From Nephromyces sp. MM_2019 (Eukaryota; Apicomplexa; Aconoidasida; Nephromycida), in the NCBI GenBank assembly GCA_015657535.1, contig JADHZB010001590.1, positions 81,377 to 108,902 on the forward strand: DNA of 27,526 nt. The letters are read 5' to 3'. The position numbers were made by a program, and so were the translations under genes. Shown one piece after another: positions 1 through 12,486 of this stretch (position 1 is its first letter; every line of letters starts with the position of its first letter). The notes beneath the pieces are model-generated. The model did no database searches and was not told the origin of the DNA. It was given only the letters and a program-made list of their open reading frames with translations.

Positions 1-268
1 ACACAGAGACACACAGAGACACACAGAGACACACAGAGACACACAGAGACACAGAGACACTGACACACACAGAGACACTGACACACACAGAGACACTGAC
101 ACACACACACACAGAGACACACAGAGACACACACACACAGAGACACGCACACACACACACAGAGACACTGACACCCACACACACACACCCACACACAGAG
201 ACACACACAGAGACACACACACACACACATACACACACACACACACACCCACACACACACACACACAC
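1..268. repeat. CA/GA microsatellite, partly 10-bp unit
   Basis: The first 50 bases are a perfect 10-bp unit (acacagagac). This decays into mixed (CA)n, CAGAGACA and CTGACACACA blocks up to about position 268, where it stops abruptly at gggagggatataaagg. No reading frame of interest. It lies in the intron upstream of the first visible MCM9 exon. Confidence 0.95.
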
Positions 269-396
269 GGGAGGGATATAAAGGCGTTGCACATAATATA
301 CAACTATTAAAAGATATTTTAAAGATGAAAAAAAAGTAGCAGTTTATATGTTTGTAAAATTAAACATTTTTAAATAGTGTTGGAAATCTGTTTTAG

Positions 397-3300
397 AAAG
401 GATATAAAGGGAGCTATACATGAAGCTATGGAACAGCAGACAATCAGCGTTGCAAAGGCAAGTCTAAGTTTTTTGATTTAGCGTGCTGAGGAAATGGTTG
501 TACGTACACTGGAATCATGGGTGTGCTGCTTGCTATAAATCTATATTTTAAATGTCTCTGGGAGCAAACTAGTTTGATGATACCTTTGAAATTCATGCGT
601 ATTGTATAGTTTTCTAGCATATAACTTGCGCATTTTTCAGCTATTAATGTCATTTTCATAGCTTCATTAGTTTCATCATATATAAATTACAAGTAGCTAG
701 TATATTTTAAATCCTCTTTGAAAGGTCATATATACGTTTATTTCATAAGAATAGCCTCTTTTACTTCATTTTTTGTGAAAAAAACGCAAAAAAAAAAGTC
801 CCACTTAACATCAAATTGATGATTTGATGAATATTTATTTTAACCGCTAACGAATACAAAAAGGCTTGTCTCTACTGAGTATTTAAAAAGGCAGAATTTC
901 ACTCCTTTTGAGCGAATAAATATCGAAATCATCGATAAAAGTTGTAATACCAATATTGTGAAAAAAAAAAATTAAAAAACGATTATATAGTAAAGGTGAT
1001 TTGTGTGTTGCCTATCAAACACTTGTACTGTTGAGGGTAAATGTGTGGTTTTTGCTGTGCATGACGCTACAGCCTCTTACAATATCTGGAATAAATGGGC
1101 GTGTTCGTGCTGCAGAATAGGCATTTAGAGCTTCCTTACTGAAGAATTCAACACCACCCCTGTACGTACACACACACAAGGGCTTATTTCGATTTTTCGT
1201 CTGTTGGCGAAAGGAAAACTTATGGCTATGCCGTTCGAATTTTTTTTATTAGCTAGTCTTTAGTATTTAACTGCTATCGCTAAACTAGTTTCTGATAGAG
1301 TTAGAGAGGAATAAACTTTCAAAATTTCGCTGCTGCTTTAAGTGCTGGTAGGTGTTATAGGAAGTTTTGTTAGCAACTAGCTTTAGTTTTGATCTAAAGC
1401 ATAAAATGTGATTTTTTGATAAAATTTGTAATTCAACGGGAAAAGTGATTAAGATTCGAGTATTTAGCTTGTAATCCATTGCGCATAGAAGATGAAAAAA
1501 AAAAAGAGATGTGTTTCTTCGCAGTCTGATTGAATAAAAGGCTTATCCTTTGCAGCTGATTTCGTTGTTTTATTCTTATGGTTTTTTATGTTTTGCTTTG
1601 AGATCTTATCTTTCGCTTTTTTCTAATTTTTTTCAAGATTATTGTTTAAAATTGGAGTATTTCCACTAAATTTTTTGATTTCAAAAGTGTATTCAAGGAA
1701 GCATTTTAAGGTTTGTTTTTTTGGCATTTTCTGAATATTTCTGCTTCATTCTTTATTCCTTCATGCAGGCTGGCTTAGTCTGCAAGCTGAACTCTCGCTG
1801 TAGTGTAATTGCTGCTACAAATTGTTTGGATTATTCGGATTTTCAAACCAAATTTGTGGACCCAATGATCCCTCTACCTCTTCTAAGTCGATTTGACTGT
1901 ATTGTGGTTATCTCTGATAGCTTAAAGACTGATAAGCAAAGGACAGACTTTGTGTTGAAGCAGGTGAAATTTAATGCTCCTAAAAGAGTTTCTTTGTTAT
2001 TTCTTCAGAAACTTGGAATTTATTTATACTTTCTTACTCCCGCTTTTTCTAGTTTTCGCCTTTACGATTGACTGAGCGCCAAGAAGTTTTTACACGAGTC
2101 TACTCTTGGCTCGGCGAGTATATTTTTGTGGCTAAAATGGTAAATTGTATTGTGTAGGTATAGCCCTTTGCTTTATTCCTTTCCATCGCTAGCTGCTGCC
2201 TTTATATTTCGTTTGCTTATGTTGGTCCTAAAGTGAAAACTTAAAAACTTTTTTAGTAGAGAATACTGATGTTTTTGCCTGAGTCTTTCAATTACAATTG
2301 GTTGTCTTTTTTGAAGTGAATTTTTTAACTGAGCGAATTTCTGCCTATTTTCTTCAAATTAATCTTTCATCATAAATCCTACTTTCCAATGTTGAATATC
2401 TCGGTTTTTCTTCTAGCAATTCCTCCTGGCTTATACTCTGTCGAAAAATCCGGTTTTCTTGCATATCTCAAACTTTTTAGCTATATGATTTACGCTGTTT
2501 TCTATGCATAAAGATTGCTTAATTTGCTCATATCTCACTTTTGATTCAGGTTGTTGTTAGAGTACAGCCAAAAAAAGACTATGCTACTTGCACGTATTAA
2601 TTTGTTAATTTAAGAGAGTGGGATATGATGACAACATTAGGCTGCTGAACATTGGGGATTATTTTTTACACTGGTAATGGCGAGTTTTTCACATTCTGCC
2701 TTTGTTTCAGCGTATATTATACGTGTACTACATTCGCATACTTCATTACGTAGAGATTCATTTGCTCCGACGACTTCTTCGATCTTCTGCCTTGCTATTT
2801 TCTATATTTGCATGTTTCCAAGTGATTGCTAGATGCCATTTATTGGGCTTCCCTGACGAGCGTTTTTTTGTATATTATGAGATACATACCACACTATCTC
2901 CTAGTTAAATGGAGATATTCATTGTTATAGTGGCACGTTTTCAACTCGATATTTTTACTGCATGAAGTTTTTTATCATAGAATTTTTGCTATAATTTGAG
3001 CATTTTAATTCTCTTATAATTCTCATCCTTTCTTTTCATTATAGGCTATGGGAAGCTGTGCAACAATCAGTGAAATTTCAAGCCACCACCAGGATATTTA
3101 TGTGCCTTTTACCGGTGCCATTTCCTGTCAAAATATCTGTGATGATGTCAAGACGAGGAATAACACCTGGTCGATCGATCAATTGAAGCATTATATCGCA
3201 TACGTTAGGGCCAACTTTTTTCCTTATCTTGGAGAGGCTGCAGAAATGCTTATCAGTCGTTATTACACTATTTTAAGAGAAGATATTGGGGGAATGAGTA

Positions 3301-5798
3301 TTCGAATCCTTGAAAGTTTACGCCGGTTGTGCCAGGCCCATGCCAGGCTTATGTTTCACCCACGAGCTTCTCTCCTTGATGCAGGTATGATAGGTATATG
3401 ATGCTGTGTCTCTTAAGATTGGGAAGTGACTATAACTTGTAACAAAAGTCCTTGGCTAAGCAGCTACTTTGCAGCACCTTAGTATGTCGGAGGGTATACA
3501 GTATATAATTTTTTTTTATATTGCTTTCTTCGCCTCATACGCAAGGTTTGTTCTGTCTTTTTGCTAATTTTTTGATGAAATCTCGCATGTACGGAGTTTT
3601 CTGCTTTAATAGAATGTATGTTTGCTACAATCATGCTGTTTTATATTCTCCTGGTAATTATTTTCCGTTAGTTCTTACCTCAACTAGATCCTTAGCACAG
3701 GAGGTATTCGCCTTTTAGTATAGCTGGAGCACCCCAGAGTGAAAAATTGTAGTTTAAAGCATTTTTTGCCTTGTTCTGTGACTTTCCTGCTTAAAACTTT
3801 GATGCAATACCGATTCCGGGACTTTTGGTGTTTATATGCCTGCTGAATGAATTCCCAGGTAAATGTACAAGGTTTTTGAATATTTTGAATTTCACATTCA
3901 AAATGCAAGTGTGTATTTCAGAGTGAACACTCTTTTGGCTACTTTAAACTTAATGGTTAAGAAGAAGAAGAAGAAGAAGCAGAGCAATTAATAAATGGTT
4001 AACTATGGATTTCATTGAGTAATATTTTTACAAAGAGCTATAAGACAATAAAAATCAACATAAAGCTATATTAATTCACCATAATTATTATAATATTGGA
4101 AATGAAGATATTGACATTTCGACACAACCCCGGGGTTACTTATTCGATGCAGATGTTATTCGAAGACATGCTGTATAATGTCTTCATCGAAAACCTCAGT
4201 TGACCTCCATACTTATGCGTACATACTCACGATCTTATAATGCGAATGTATCCTCAATTTTTGTGCCTTGCATGGCGGCTTCTAGCTGCAGCAAAAAAAT
4301 ACGCTCTAGTGCTCTTATATATCGACTGGAGAATGATTTAAACGAGTTTTTTCAGTATAAATCAAAGCAATTTTCCCCAGCGATTTTCCCTATCTTTTAA
4401 AATCTTCTTCTTGAAGTATTTGTGAGGGAATATCTACACATCAAAGTTTTTTTCCTTTTTTATTACTATTTTTCTATGCCACGCTTATAAGTGTTTGCAG
4501 TTTTATGATTTTTGCATATCTACTTATGCTTTGTGCTTTCACTTGTATCTAAAAAAAGTTTGATCTGCATTTTCCTAGAGTTTAAAGTCAGTAATTTCTG
4601 CTTCAGTCATATTGTGCATTCCGGCGGTTATGACTCTCATAGGAAAGAGAATAGTTGCTATTCTCTTTACTTCTTTATAGACACTTATGCTTTGATGATT
4701 TAAAGACTATTTCTGAACATTCCTGTGCAAGTTAAAATACTTTTCTGTATGCGCAAGTCCGTTTATTTTTATGTTTCTTATATGGAAAATATCAAAGTAC
4801 TGAGGTCACGGTGATAACGCAGCTGTGGAGCTTTTTTTAAAGTAATTCTAGTAGAACCAGGGGAACGTTTTCGAGCTTAAAGGAGAAGGTTTTAAAATTT
4901 TCAGCTAGTCTACACCACTTGAAGCCCTTTGGTCTACCTTTTATGCTCACAAGATTTTGCGTGAATATGTTTTGTTGTTAGCAGCTCCTGCTTAGTGGAT
5001 AAAATAAACAGAAACATTTTGACTGAATTTTTGATAAAAAAATCTCGCCGTATATTCGTCCAGTTGTTATTTTTTCCTTCAAGTCTTTTCTCAGTATTAT
5101 CTTGCGATATTATATGAATCCTTTGATCTTTATTAATACTGTGTAGGCAGGAAGGAATGATATATACCCTTACTATTGAGGTTTCCCATAATATGTATCT
5201 TCTTTTCCTTGCAGTTTGCACAATCTACATGCTGGAGGCATCGCTTTCAGGCTACAAAGTGGGGACGAGGATGAAGGATTCTATTGGGGTAGGACGTCAA
5301 GGCATCCTTCAAAATTTGATGTTTGACTGCAACTTTGATCCATTCTTCCAAGGATATTCAGGCTGTAATACGCTACTCTCATCAACCCCGCTAGCAAGCT
5401 TGGAAAGAGGTCGTGGATCCCAAGTTTCTTATCATGATAGGCTGGAACGCTGCCAAGGTGCTCAAGAAGCTCGAATGTCTCAAACACCTTTTTCAGAGTC
5501 TGGCATTCCCTTTCAGTTTGATTACAGTTCTACACCTAGGCATAGTATAGAGCAAGGGGAACTCTCCTATTCGTTTGAAAAAGCGGGTTTGGAGTTTGAT
5601 ATTGAGAATCAAGCAGTTTATCTAAAATTAGAACAACAGCTTCTTAAACGTCTTAAACTTTTCAAGCGGAAGAGGACACATGCTGAAAGCCATTCACTAT
5701 ATCCCCACATAGCGATAAACACGGACTATAGTTGTGCAGAAGATTTTGTTTTGATTGAGTACGACGTGCGACCGAGTGCTGCATATACAGAAGTTTAG
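397..5798 (+). CDS. MCM9: MCM9-type DNA helicase, 3' part (four exons)
   Basis: Seen: exons 397-457, 1769-1963, 3045-3384 and 5215-5798 join in compatible phases into 392 codons plus a TAG stop. Exon 1 gives AIHEAMEQQTISVAK, which follows Walker B in MCM proteins. Exon 2 begins AGLVCKLNSRCSVIAATN (sensor-1 region) and carries the arginine-finger motif SRFD. Exon 3 has WSIDQLKHYI and IRILESLRRLCQAHARLMF, the helical lid with the sensor-2 arginine. Exon 4 opens with VCTIYMLEASLSG, the end of the AAA+ core, followed by a poorly conserved tail with a basic cluster (KRLKLFKRKRT) that could be a nuclear signal. Known: the AGLVCKLN and QAHARLMF wording fits MCM9 better than MCM8 or MCM2-7. MCM9 works with MCM8 in homologous recombination and fork repair. 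The N-terminal half and Walker A/B lie left of the window. The exons show no frameshift or internal stop. Inference: functional gene with a short C-terminal tail. Confidence 0.87.
458..1768 (+). other. MCM9: GC-AG intron of MCM9
   Basis: The donor reads AAG|gcaagt and the acceptor ttcatgcag|GCT. Only this splice gives the conserved ISVAK-AGLVCK junction in frame (phase 0). GC donors are a rare class and typically have the strong consensus AG|GCAAGT, exactly as here. The other two MCM9 introns, 1964-3044 and 3385-5214, are ordinary GT-AG. The interior of this intron shows nothing else but AT-rich sequence. Confidence 0.82.
3960..3981. repeat. (AAG)n trinucleotide run
   Basis: About seven AAG units inside MCM9 intron 3 (3385-5214). 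Simple repeat, no coding context. Confidence 0.9.
4644..4668. repeat. Perfect 11-bp inverted repeat (hairpin)
   Basis: AAAGAGAATAG, spacer TTG, then CTATTCTCTTT. A tight perfect hairpin inside MCM9 intron 3. No T-tract or promoter context suggests a function. Confidence 0.75.
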
Positions 5799-8700
5799 GG
5801 GAACTAATGGCAAATTTCTAATTAAACTATGCCATCACAGGCAGTGCTGGGCTACCACTGCTGAAGGACTCCATTCTTTTATTCCTGTTGGCTGGAAGAT
5901 TCAAATACTCCAGCGAGAAGCCAAAGTCAGGGATTAATCATATTTTTTAAAGCAATTTAATTAGAAGTACAATATAGGGTGCAAAAATAAGAATAGGCGA
6001 GCGCATCGTGAACTATCTAAAAGATTGCTCTTAATATTTTGAACTGCCATATAGCATGCGTGCTTCTTTGTAATGCGGATGGTATAACATGCTAGCTTTG
6101 CTAAGCTAATTTCGAATACCGTAGTGTTTTTCACTAGTTTGATTCTGCCTTTCCTACATTAATTCGACACAGGACCCCGCAGCCTATTTTTCTTTTTACG
6201 GGCTTCGAAGTGATGCAGTCTCGAAAAAAGGTCATTGCAAGTAAGCCTTCTCAATTCTTTGGCAGGCATAAGTTGCAACGGGGAATGGCGGCGAGGATTT
6301 CAAACTTGCTTATTACTTTGATGAAAAGATGGCCATAATTTGAATTGGTGATCCGCTGCATCGCTTCAGTTTTAACTGGTGTGAACAAAACAGACTATCT
6401 CGCCGTGACAGACTGTACATTTCCTGATAGATCTACACGTGCAAAGCGCCTCGCTAGTACGCTAATAAAAAAGAAGCTTTTAAGACTTAATTGCAAGTAC
6501 TGCCATAAATTTCCTCTGTCTGCTATGCATTTTATGCATAAACATATACCACCTGTAAGTTATAATAAATATTATCGCAATCAACCACAGTGACTACTCT
6601 CATGGACTTGTAAAATGACCCTTGACGGTACCGACAACATTGAGACGTGCTGCAAAACGTATATAATAGCTGGAGAAAAACCCATTCTATATTATTCTGG
6701 ACCCTCAATGCTATGCTTAACTCGAGGAGAGTAGGAGACTTGAGGAACTAGCCTGGCAGCAAAGCAGCTAACCTCGCAGATATTCGCTTTTTTAGCCTAT
6801 TAAAAACAGAATTTGTTTCCCGGGTGGTGCCATTCTTCCTTTGAATAGGTGTGAGAATATACAACTTTCAGTTCCAAAAATCCACTTTCCAATGGGCGCT
6901 TCTTCGTGGTTATTTTTTGTTGCACACTGCTAAACTTGAATCGCCATGCGGGATTTCGCAGAAAATCATTAAACGACCGACGCCCCCGTCCGACTAGGTC
7001 ATGTCAACTAATCTCACATTTCCCCATCACGAAGGCTAAGTAGCTGCAAGCCTGAGGCCGAGAATTGGGTTTAGTCATGTCTCTCCTCGTATTTCTGCAG
7101 TAAGTCCAGACAATGAAAAAAATCCTTCGCCCATAAAAATATCTTCCCTTCCTTTGACTATTATATCAAGCGCCAAAGATGCTTCTTCCTGCCGAGGCTG
7201 CCAGAAATAATTACGGTAAAAAACCTTTAAATTTATCATCCATTCGTCGCATGCAATCCAAAGCAACATAGCCACCATATATCTTTATGCCTTGTTATCC
7301 ATCATATGACTTTACTAGCATAAAACCCAAAATATTATTTACTGTTTGGCGTCTGTTACTCCACGCTGGGCCGAAGTTGCTACTTAATATCAGCTTTTTG
7401 TAGCCCACCCCCATGCTGACTTCCTTCTAGCTCATCTCTTCAAAAAGTAGGGATATTTTTTCGCACTAAGATTGTTTGGCATTCTTGAAATATAACGTTG
7501 ATAATTCCAGCTCTAGGGTTGCTACTAATTGAGATAGCTTTTTTGCGCTTTGCCTGCTGTCACTCAATTGTATCCTTAACTTAACGAGTAAAGTAAGGCA
7601 CCACTTACTTAAGCTACCTGGCTGCGCGCGCAACGCACGCTCAGTATCAATGGAGGCACTGTAACCTCGTAGAACACATTAGAGCGACCAATGGATTGTA
7701 CTTGCCGGTAATACCACCGCACGCAGATGAAATTAAACACCGAAATGTTACTACAGCTGTTAAACAACATATTTAATGCTTCCTGCGGTGCAGTTTAGGA
7801 GCAAACTTGTTCGAAGTTAAATACATCTGAAAAACCCATTTCAACTTGGGACTCTAGCTGCTGAATAACGAAAGTAGCCTCATTCATAGTTGACGCTTTT
7901 AACAAGGTCACCAGCTGCGATATAGACATGGATGCTGTAATGTTCTAGATGCGCAGTTCAGCTGGTAACCAATGAACAAAGGCGATATAATTCAACCATC
8001 CTAGATGTTTACACACATGTAAACTGAGTTCTTAAGCGACGGATGGAATACAACGCGGTTTTGCAACAAATTTTCGAAGCATCGTGGTGGCTCCCTGACT
8101 GCTATAATGCGACATTGGTACGTTTCCCATTGCCATGCCTATTGTTGCAGAGCCTTCTATCCATGAGCATACGAAATACATTACAGAAACTAGGCGATAT
8201 TCTGTTTTTATTCATATTTCAGCTACAAGCAATAATCGCTTAGCGATGAATATGTTTAACCTAATTGCATGCCTTAAAAACTCCTCCTAGAGGTTTCTAT
8301 CATTAGTTTTTTGCGGTACTGTATCACATAATAAATTTGTTTCATGATTACGCTCATTTTCCGCAATAACAAATGCCATAGGAATAGATTAGCAGTTCAT
8401 GCACATTTCGTTAACTGTGGATGCATCTGAAACGCAAAGCGATGCAGCATATTTCTATCGGTCCCATATTATGAATATATTTTGGCATGGAATTCAAAGC
8501 GTGAATGCCCCACAAAGTAGAAATCAGTAATATCTAGCTACAAAATATTCATTGTGCTAAGCCTAAAATATAAGGCCGGCTATTACGCGCGCTACATTGG
8601 CCAAGGGAGGGCTGCTCAATGAAAAATCATCACCTTCCGTGATATACTGCTGATTATCCAAAAAATTCAGAAACTTTGCGAATGTCCAACCTACACTAGT

Positions 8701-9180
8701 CTGATTCGCGAAATTTTCCCTTGAAGGATTTTCCATCACGCTTGGCCGATTGAACTGTGAATGAAGCTGCGACAAGTCATGAAAATATAGCCCTTAAAGA
8801 AAATTTTGACTTTAAGAAAGCACAAAAAAACTATGCGTGTAAATTCGCTTGTTGAACGTGTTGATCTTTGCTCAAGTTTCTTGTGTAGTTACTAATATTA
8901 ATTCTAGGGTGCGAACAATGTGATGAATTTTATTATGACTTATATTCGGTGACGGATACAAGCGAGAAACTCTGCTATATGCTATAAATCATTTTGGTGA
9001 CTACGAAGATGCTGTGTTAAAGAACTCACCTAGTCTAGGAGACCCTTCGAATGGCAATTGTGTAGTGCCCCATCTCGTACAATTGGCAGCGAAGATACTT
9101 TAGCGAGTAGCAAAAGCATACTTCATCACGCATAGCTTGAGCTGTGCATACATCTAGGCGACATGATATGAGGGGTATAT
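5799..9180. other. Intergenic stretch, no gene I can defend
   Basis: Downstream of MCM9, open frames stay short (up to about 82 codons) and carry no recognisable motif. The best candidate is the exon-like pair at 6173-6338, described separately. A small + frame at about 6614-6733 (39 codons from ATG) and - frames at 7075-7278 and 8563-8775 were read and not recognised. I see no tRNA, rRNA or transposon hallmark. Confidence 0.5.
6173..6338 (+). other. Weak exon pair around a possible 25-nt intron
   Basis: After an acceptor-like attcgacacag, frame GAC CCC GCA reads DPAAYFSFYGLRSDAVSK and then GHC, reaching a consensus donor at 6241 (gtaagc). A pyrimidine-rich stretch ends in ggcag at 6265. Splicing out 6241-6265 keeps a frame open to a stop at 6336 (HKLQRGMAARISNLLITLMK). 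Unrecognised. Twenty-five nucleotides is far shorter than the introns of the certain genes here (60-1830 nt), so chance is a serious alternative. Confidence 0.15.
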
Positions 9181-9320
9181 TCTATCCCATTGCATACCAT
9201 TCTGTACGGTTGCATTCCATTATATATCATAGCGTACCATTGTACACCACTGCATACTGTTGCATCCCATTGTATACCATTGTATACCGTTGCATACCAT
9301 TGCATAACATCGTATCCCAT
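9181..9320. repeat. Minisatellite, 10-bp unit, 14 copies
   Basis: Fourteen consecutive 10-mers in register with consensus TGYATACCAT, degenerate at 1-4 positions per copy and without length change. The unit has no stop in several frames, so overlapping open frames on both strands (9144-9362 +, 9126-9326 -) are by-products rather than genes. Confidence 0.9.
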
Positions 9321-9395
9321 CTCCAACTAATTCTAGTTTTAGTATATTATATCTTTCCATAACCCCAGAAGCCACATTATACATTGAGGATTAGC

Positions 9396-9465
9396 ACGAA
9401 GTATACGTGAAAGTTTTGTTAATGAATGCGAGCATAATATACCAAAACTTCTACGTATACTTCGT
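9396..9465. repeat. Long imperfect inverted repeat
   Basis: Arms 9396-9421 and 9440-9465 are 26 nt each, match at 23 positions when one is reverse-complemented, and enclose an 18-nt spacer. The arms contain ACGAAGTATACGT. It sits 75 bp right of the 10-bp minisatellite. It could be a small foldback element or a cruciform-forming site. No flanking target duplication was found by eye. Confidence 0.75.
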
Positions 9466-11000
9466 ATGTGAACTTGCGACAATAAATGCTACAGATAAAT
9501 CTTGGTATGAGAAATACGCAGCTACTGTCGTGACATGTCATCGTTCCAGACGATAAGTTTTTACAGGGTATCAATGTTGATAGTCAATAGAAAGACAAGG
9601 TGCTCAGAATAGACATACAGTTAAACATGCTATTATATTAAGTACCCCATAGGATACGATTAAAGCAAAGCTTTTCACTCCTGTGGAAAAGGATTTTGAA
9701 ATATAATTCTAATGTAAAGAGTAGCGGAAGAAAAAAGTAAGCGAGTAGGATTACTGTTTTTATATGAGGTTTTGTGTTTTCGCCCAACAATCCATTTCCA
9801 CGAAAAAAATGAATGATGCGGCATAAAATTTAAAGCGGAAGTTGATTTAGATTTTTTTGGTGCCCCATTAGATCTCTTTGTAAAAGTCTATTCCTAGTAC
9901 CCATGTATCGCGACAGTATATTCTGTGCTTTACTAGATATTGTGGCTGTTTTATGACTAGGAGATACCAAGAATTTCAAGTAACTTAACGGGGACTAAGC
10001 AAAACTTCACACCTGAGGCTGCCACCGGTGGCTTGCTAAAGTATAAATAGAATCTAGAATTCACCATTAATGGACGAGTGATCTAAATCACGAGATATTA
10101 ATAAATTAGGTCTTGAGCTTTTTGATAAAGTTCTATATGAATAAAAATCTCCATTGATTTAAAAATGAGGAAAAAACCTCATCTGCAGGTATTAAGGCAC
10201 AATATGTACAACTTGTTATCAAGGATGCATCTGCTTACAGCAGGATACGTAAAGGAAATATATTTTTTTTGCTTGCTCTTCAAGAAGTAGGAAGTCACCA
10301 TCTTATAGTTCCTCTCCTTCCTTCAACACAATGAAACGGTTACTTAAGAATATACCCGAGTCCAAACTGATGCCTAAGTCAATGTTTCAGCATAAGGCTG
10401 CCCAGTTAGGCTACAGCCTCAAAGCTTTAAAGTCTTACAGCTATCTTGCGTGAGTAGCACGTGCGAGCGGATGTGTAGATAAATTCGCCGCATAGCCATC
10501 TCGTATTCACTTCAGCTGCAGCCTTAACTCTTAATGAGCTTATTTAAGGGTTCTCCATGATATTTATTCAGTTTTTCATATAGGAGTCATCTTTTGTTAT
10601 ATTTCGATAGTGTTTACCATGCCATAAAGCCTTTTACGTCTTCATATTCTATACGGTAACAGCTTTCATCTTGGGTTATTAAAACTCGCGTCTTCAGGCC
10701 GATATCCCTCGCTTTCGTTGGCTGTTCACATCGTATACACTCGCCGCCATTATGTCTTCAGGGTTTTCAGCGGCTAGTGAAGGTTTGCACGTAACTCCGA
10801 CTCCACTACATTCCGCGGATCGGCGATCCAGTTGATTGTCGGTTGTGAGGAAATTGTAAGCAACGCTCGCAAGTTTTACTAAAGATTAGGCCTTTTTCAT
10901 TGTTCCCTCTTCGCGGGTTACGGAGGGAACCTTTCACTCTGGTTGCCATGGTGCCCCTTACACTGGGCGTCGATTCGAGCCCATTCGATTTTTTTTGCGT
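9466..11000. other. Gene-poor stretch with a GC-richer end
   Basis: No motif or long open frame. From about 10,680 to 11,000 base composition rises. A 27-codon ATG frame at 10,752 (MSSGFSAASEGLHVTPTPL...) is present but unrecognised. This richer patch could be a promoter or 5' region of the candidate at 11.0-11.28 kb. Confidence 0.35.
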
Positions 11001-11019
11001 ATGAAGAAAATGCGGAGAG

Positions 11020-11284
11020 TTGAAACATCGCGCCTTCGTTTGTCACTTGCGCACCACACAAGCTTGTTATTTTTCCAATTGCAGTGTATTTGAGCTGCTT
11101 TTGCGAGGTTCGTTCTTCGCGATAAGAATATATAAGTGGTGCTGTGCTACCTATTGGCGTGCTGCCAGGTGCACCTTATCATGCTTTGATTCTTCTTCAT
11201 TTCAGCGTAAATACTCGAATTATGCAGCGGACATTCCCAATTTGGCTTAATAGATGGGGAGGAAGTGGTGAAGCACTAAAATAG
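11020..11284 (+). other. Candidate two-exon small gene with 37-nt intron
   Basis: An open frame from about 11,005 to 11,168 (includes VFELLLRGSFFAIRIYKW) reaches donor CCAG|gtgcac. A 37-nt segment with the pyrimidine tract ttcttcttcatttcag ends at 11,205, and the joined frame continues VNTRIMQRTFPIWLNRW, then GGSGEALK and TAG at 11,282. Phases agree (2/1). There is no in-frame ATG at the left end, so an upstream exon would be needed. Not recognised; may be chance. Confidence 0.2.
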
Positions 11285-12486
11285 TCGCGGCTCAGGAGAC
11301 TGATACTATGGCTCTTTTGGTGCTTTGCTTACATTCTGAAAAATATGGCTGACTAATCAAATTCTTCCTGGAGAAGTCTGCGTTACAGTCACATTTCTGC
11401 CCATCATACTTGTCTTTTTGTGAAGGGCTCCAATGTGCAATGAATTCCGGAAATTATTATGGTGTTAGAATTTAAGGGTAGTGTCTGGGGGGTTTTTAGG
11501 GCGAGAGAGTTAGAGAGAAAGGTAAGCAAATTTTTTATCGAAAATATTTGCAAAAATCTTGGAAGAATTAATGTGAATTGAAGCCAATTTTTGATGGTAC
11601 TTTTTTTCATGTTGCATGAGTACAGGTGTAGTAAGTCACTTTAGGGCTGCAATTAAGTATCTTGCAAGCATATATTGTTACATTGGAATTAGCACCCTGA
11701 AGTAGTAGTCGCTTACTCTGGCTACTCCAGCATACAGGTAATCCTGCTGGGAGTAATCGTGCTCTGTATTTTTTAAGAGTGTAAGATATGCGAATTACTG
11801 TTTTTTAAGTTTTTTCAGTTGGCTGGAAGAGTTTTTAGTATTGCTTTGGACCACTAAGGGTTTTTTATAGTTTAACCCGATTTTCGCAAGCTACGCTTTT
11901 TAGCGTGGATTAGCTTTAAACCAGTTGTACTCGTGATATCTAGGGGTAGAATTTTGTGCTGTATTGGGTGCTGACTTCAACCGGTATCGTGTGGGCACAG
12001 TAGGTGTTCCAAAAAGTCCATTAGCTTGCTAGCTGACATTTTATTTGATAGAGTTCAGCTGCTTTGACAACTAATCACTTGGATTATTTTTGGGGCCTTT
12101 TGTGATGCTGAAGGATTGTACATATGCTGCTCAGCTGAGCATACTGGACAGCCTTGCTTTCTTTTGTATCTTGCATCTTCTCATGGTAGTGCTAGGTATT
12201 CCTGTTGATGTATGGTGTTATCATGATATTGTGACTTCGACGATTGGGTATAAATTGAGGATTTTTTCCAAATTGCACCATCATGAATTGAGTATTTTTT
12301 CAGTGGTGCATACCGTCATGAGTTGATTTTCTGTGCTACGCGCCGTTAGTCTTTTATCATTTGAAGCACATGTTGACTACATTATTGCATATCTGCGTAA
12401 GGTATTTATTTTTTCTTCATGTACGCTTGTTACCTATGGTGCAACTGAATTGTTCTTTTAAATTTTTAGGCGGCTGAAAGCTAACT
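11285..12486. other. Spacer upstream of surface-antigen-like gene A
   Basis: No gene that I can support. Open frames at 11,404-11,610 (-) and 12,090-12,326 (+) lack motifs. Just before gene A, a possible 5'-UTR intron is visible: donor cgtaag|gtattt at about 12,400 and acceptor aaatttttag ending 12,470, 17 bp before the ATG. Confidence 0.35.

Noticed and set aside
1964..3044. Additional MCM9 exon in the second intron (frames after acceptors at 2,550 and 2,710)
   Set aside because: Neither reads like MCM sequence. Exons 1769-1963 and 3045-3384 already join in phase 0 across the variable region.
5755..5937. 60-codon + frame overlapping the end of MCM9
   Set aside because: Starts inside the MCM9 final exon in another frame and has no motif; treated as 3' UTR.
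9126..9362. Open frames of 66 and 72 codons on both strands
   Set aside because: Produced by the 10-bp tandem repeat, which has no stop in these frames.
10925..10998. tRNA-like or Pol III gene (GATTCGAGCCC followed by T8)
   Set aside because: The TTCGA loop cannot be given a pairing T-stem, and no acceptor stem or A box in register was found.
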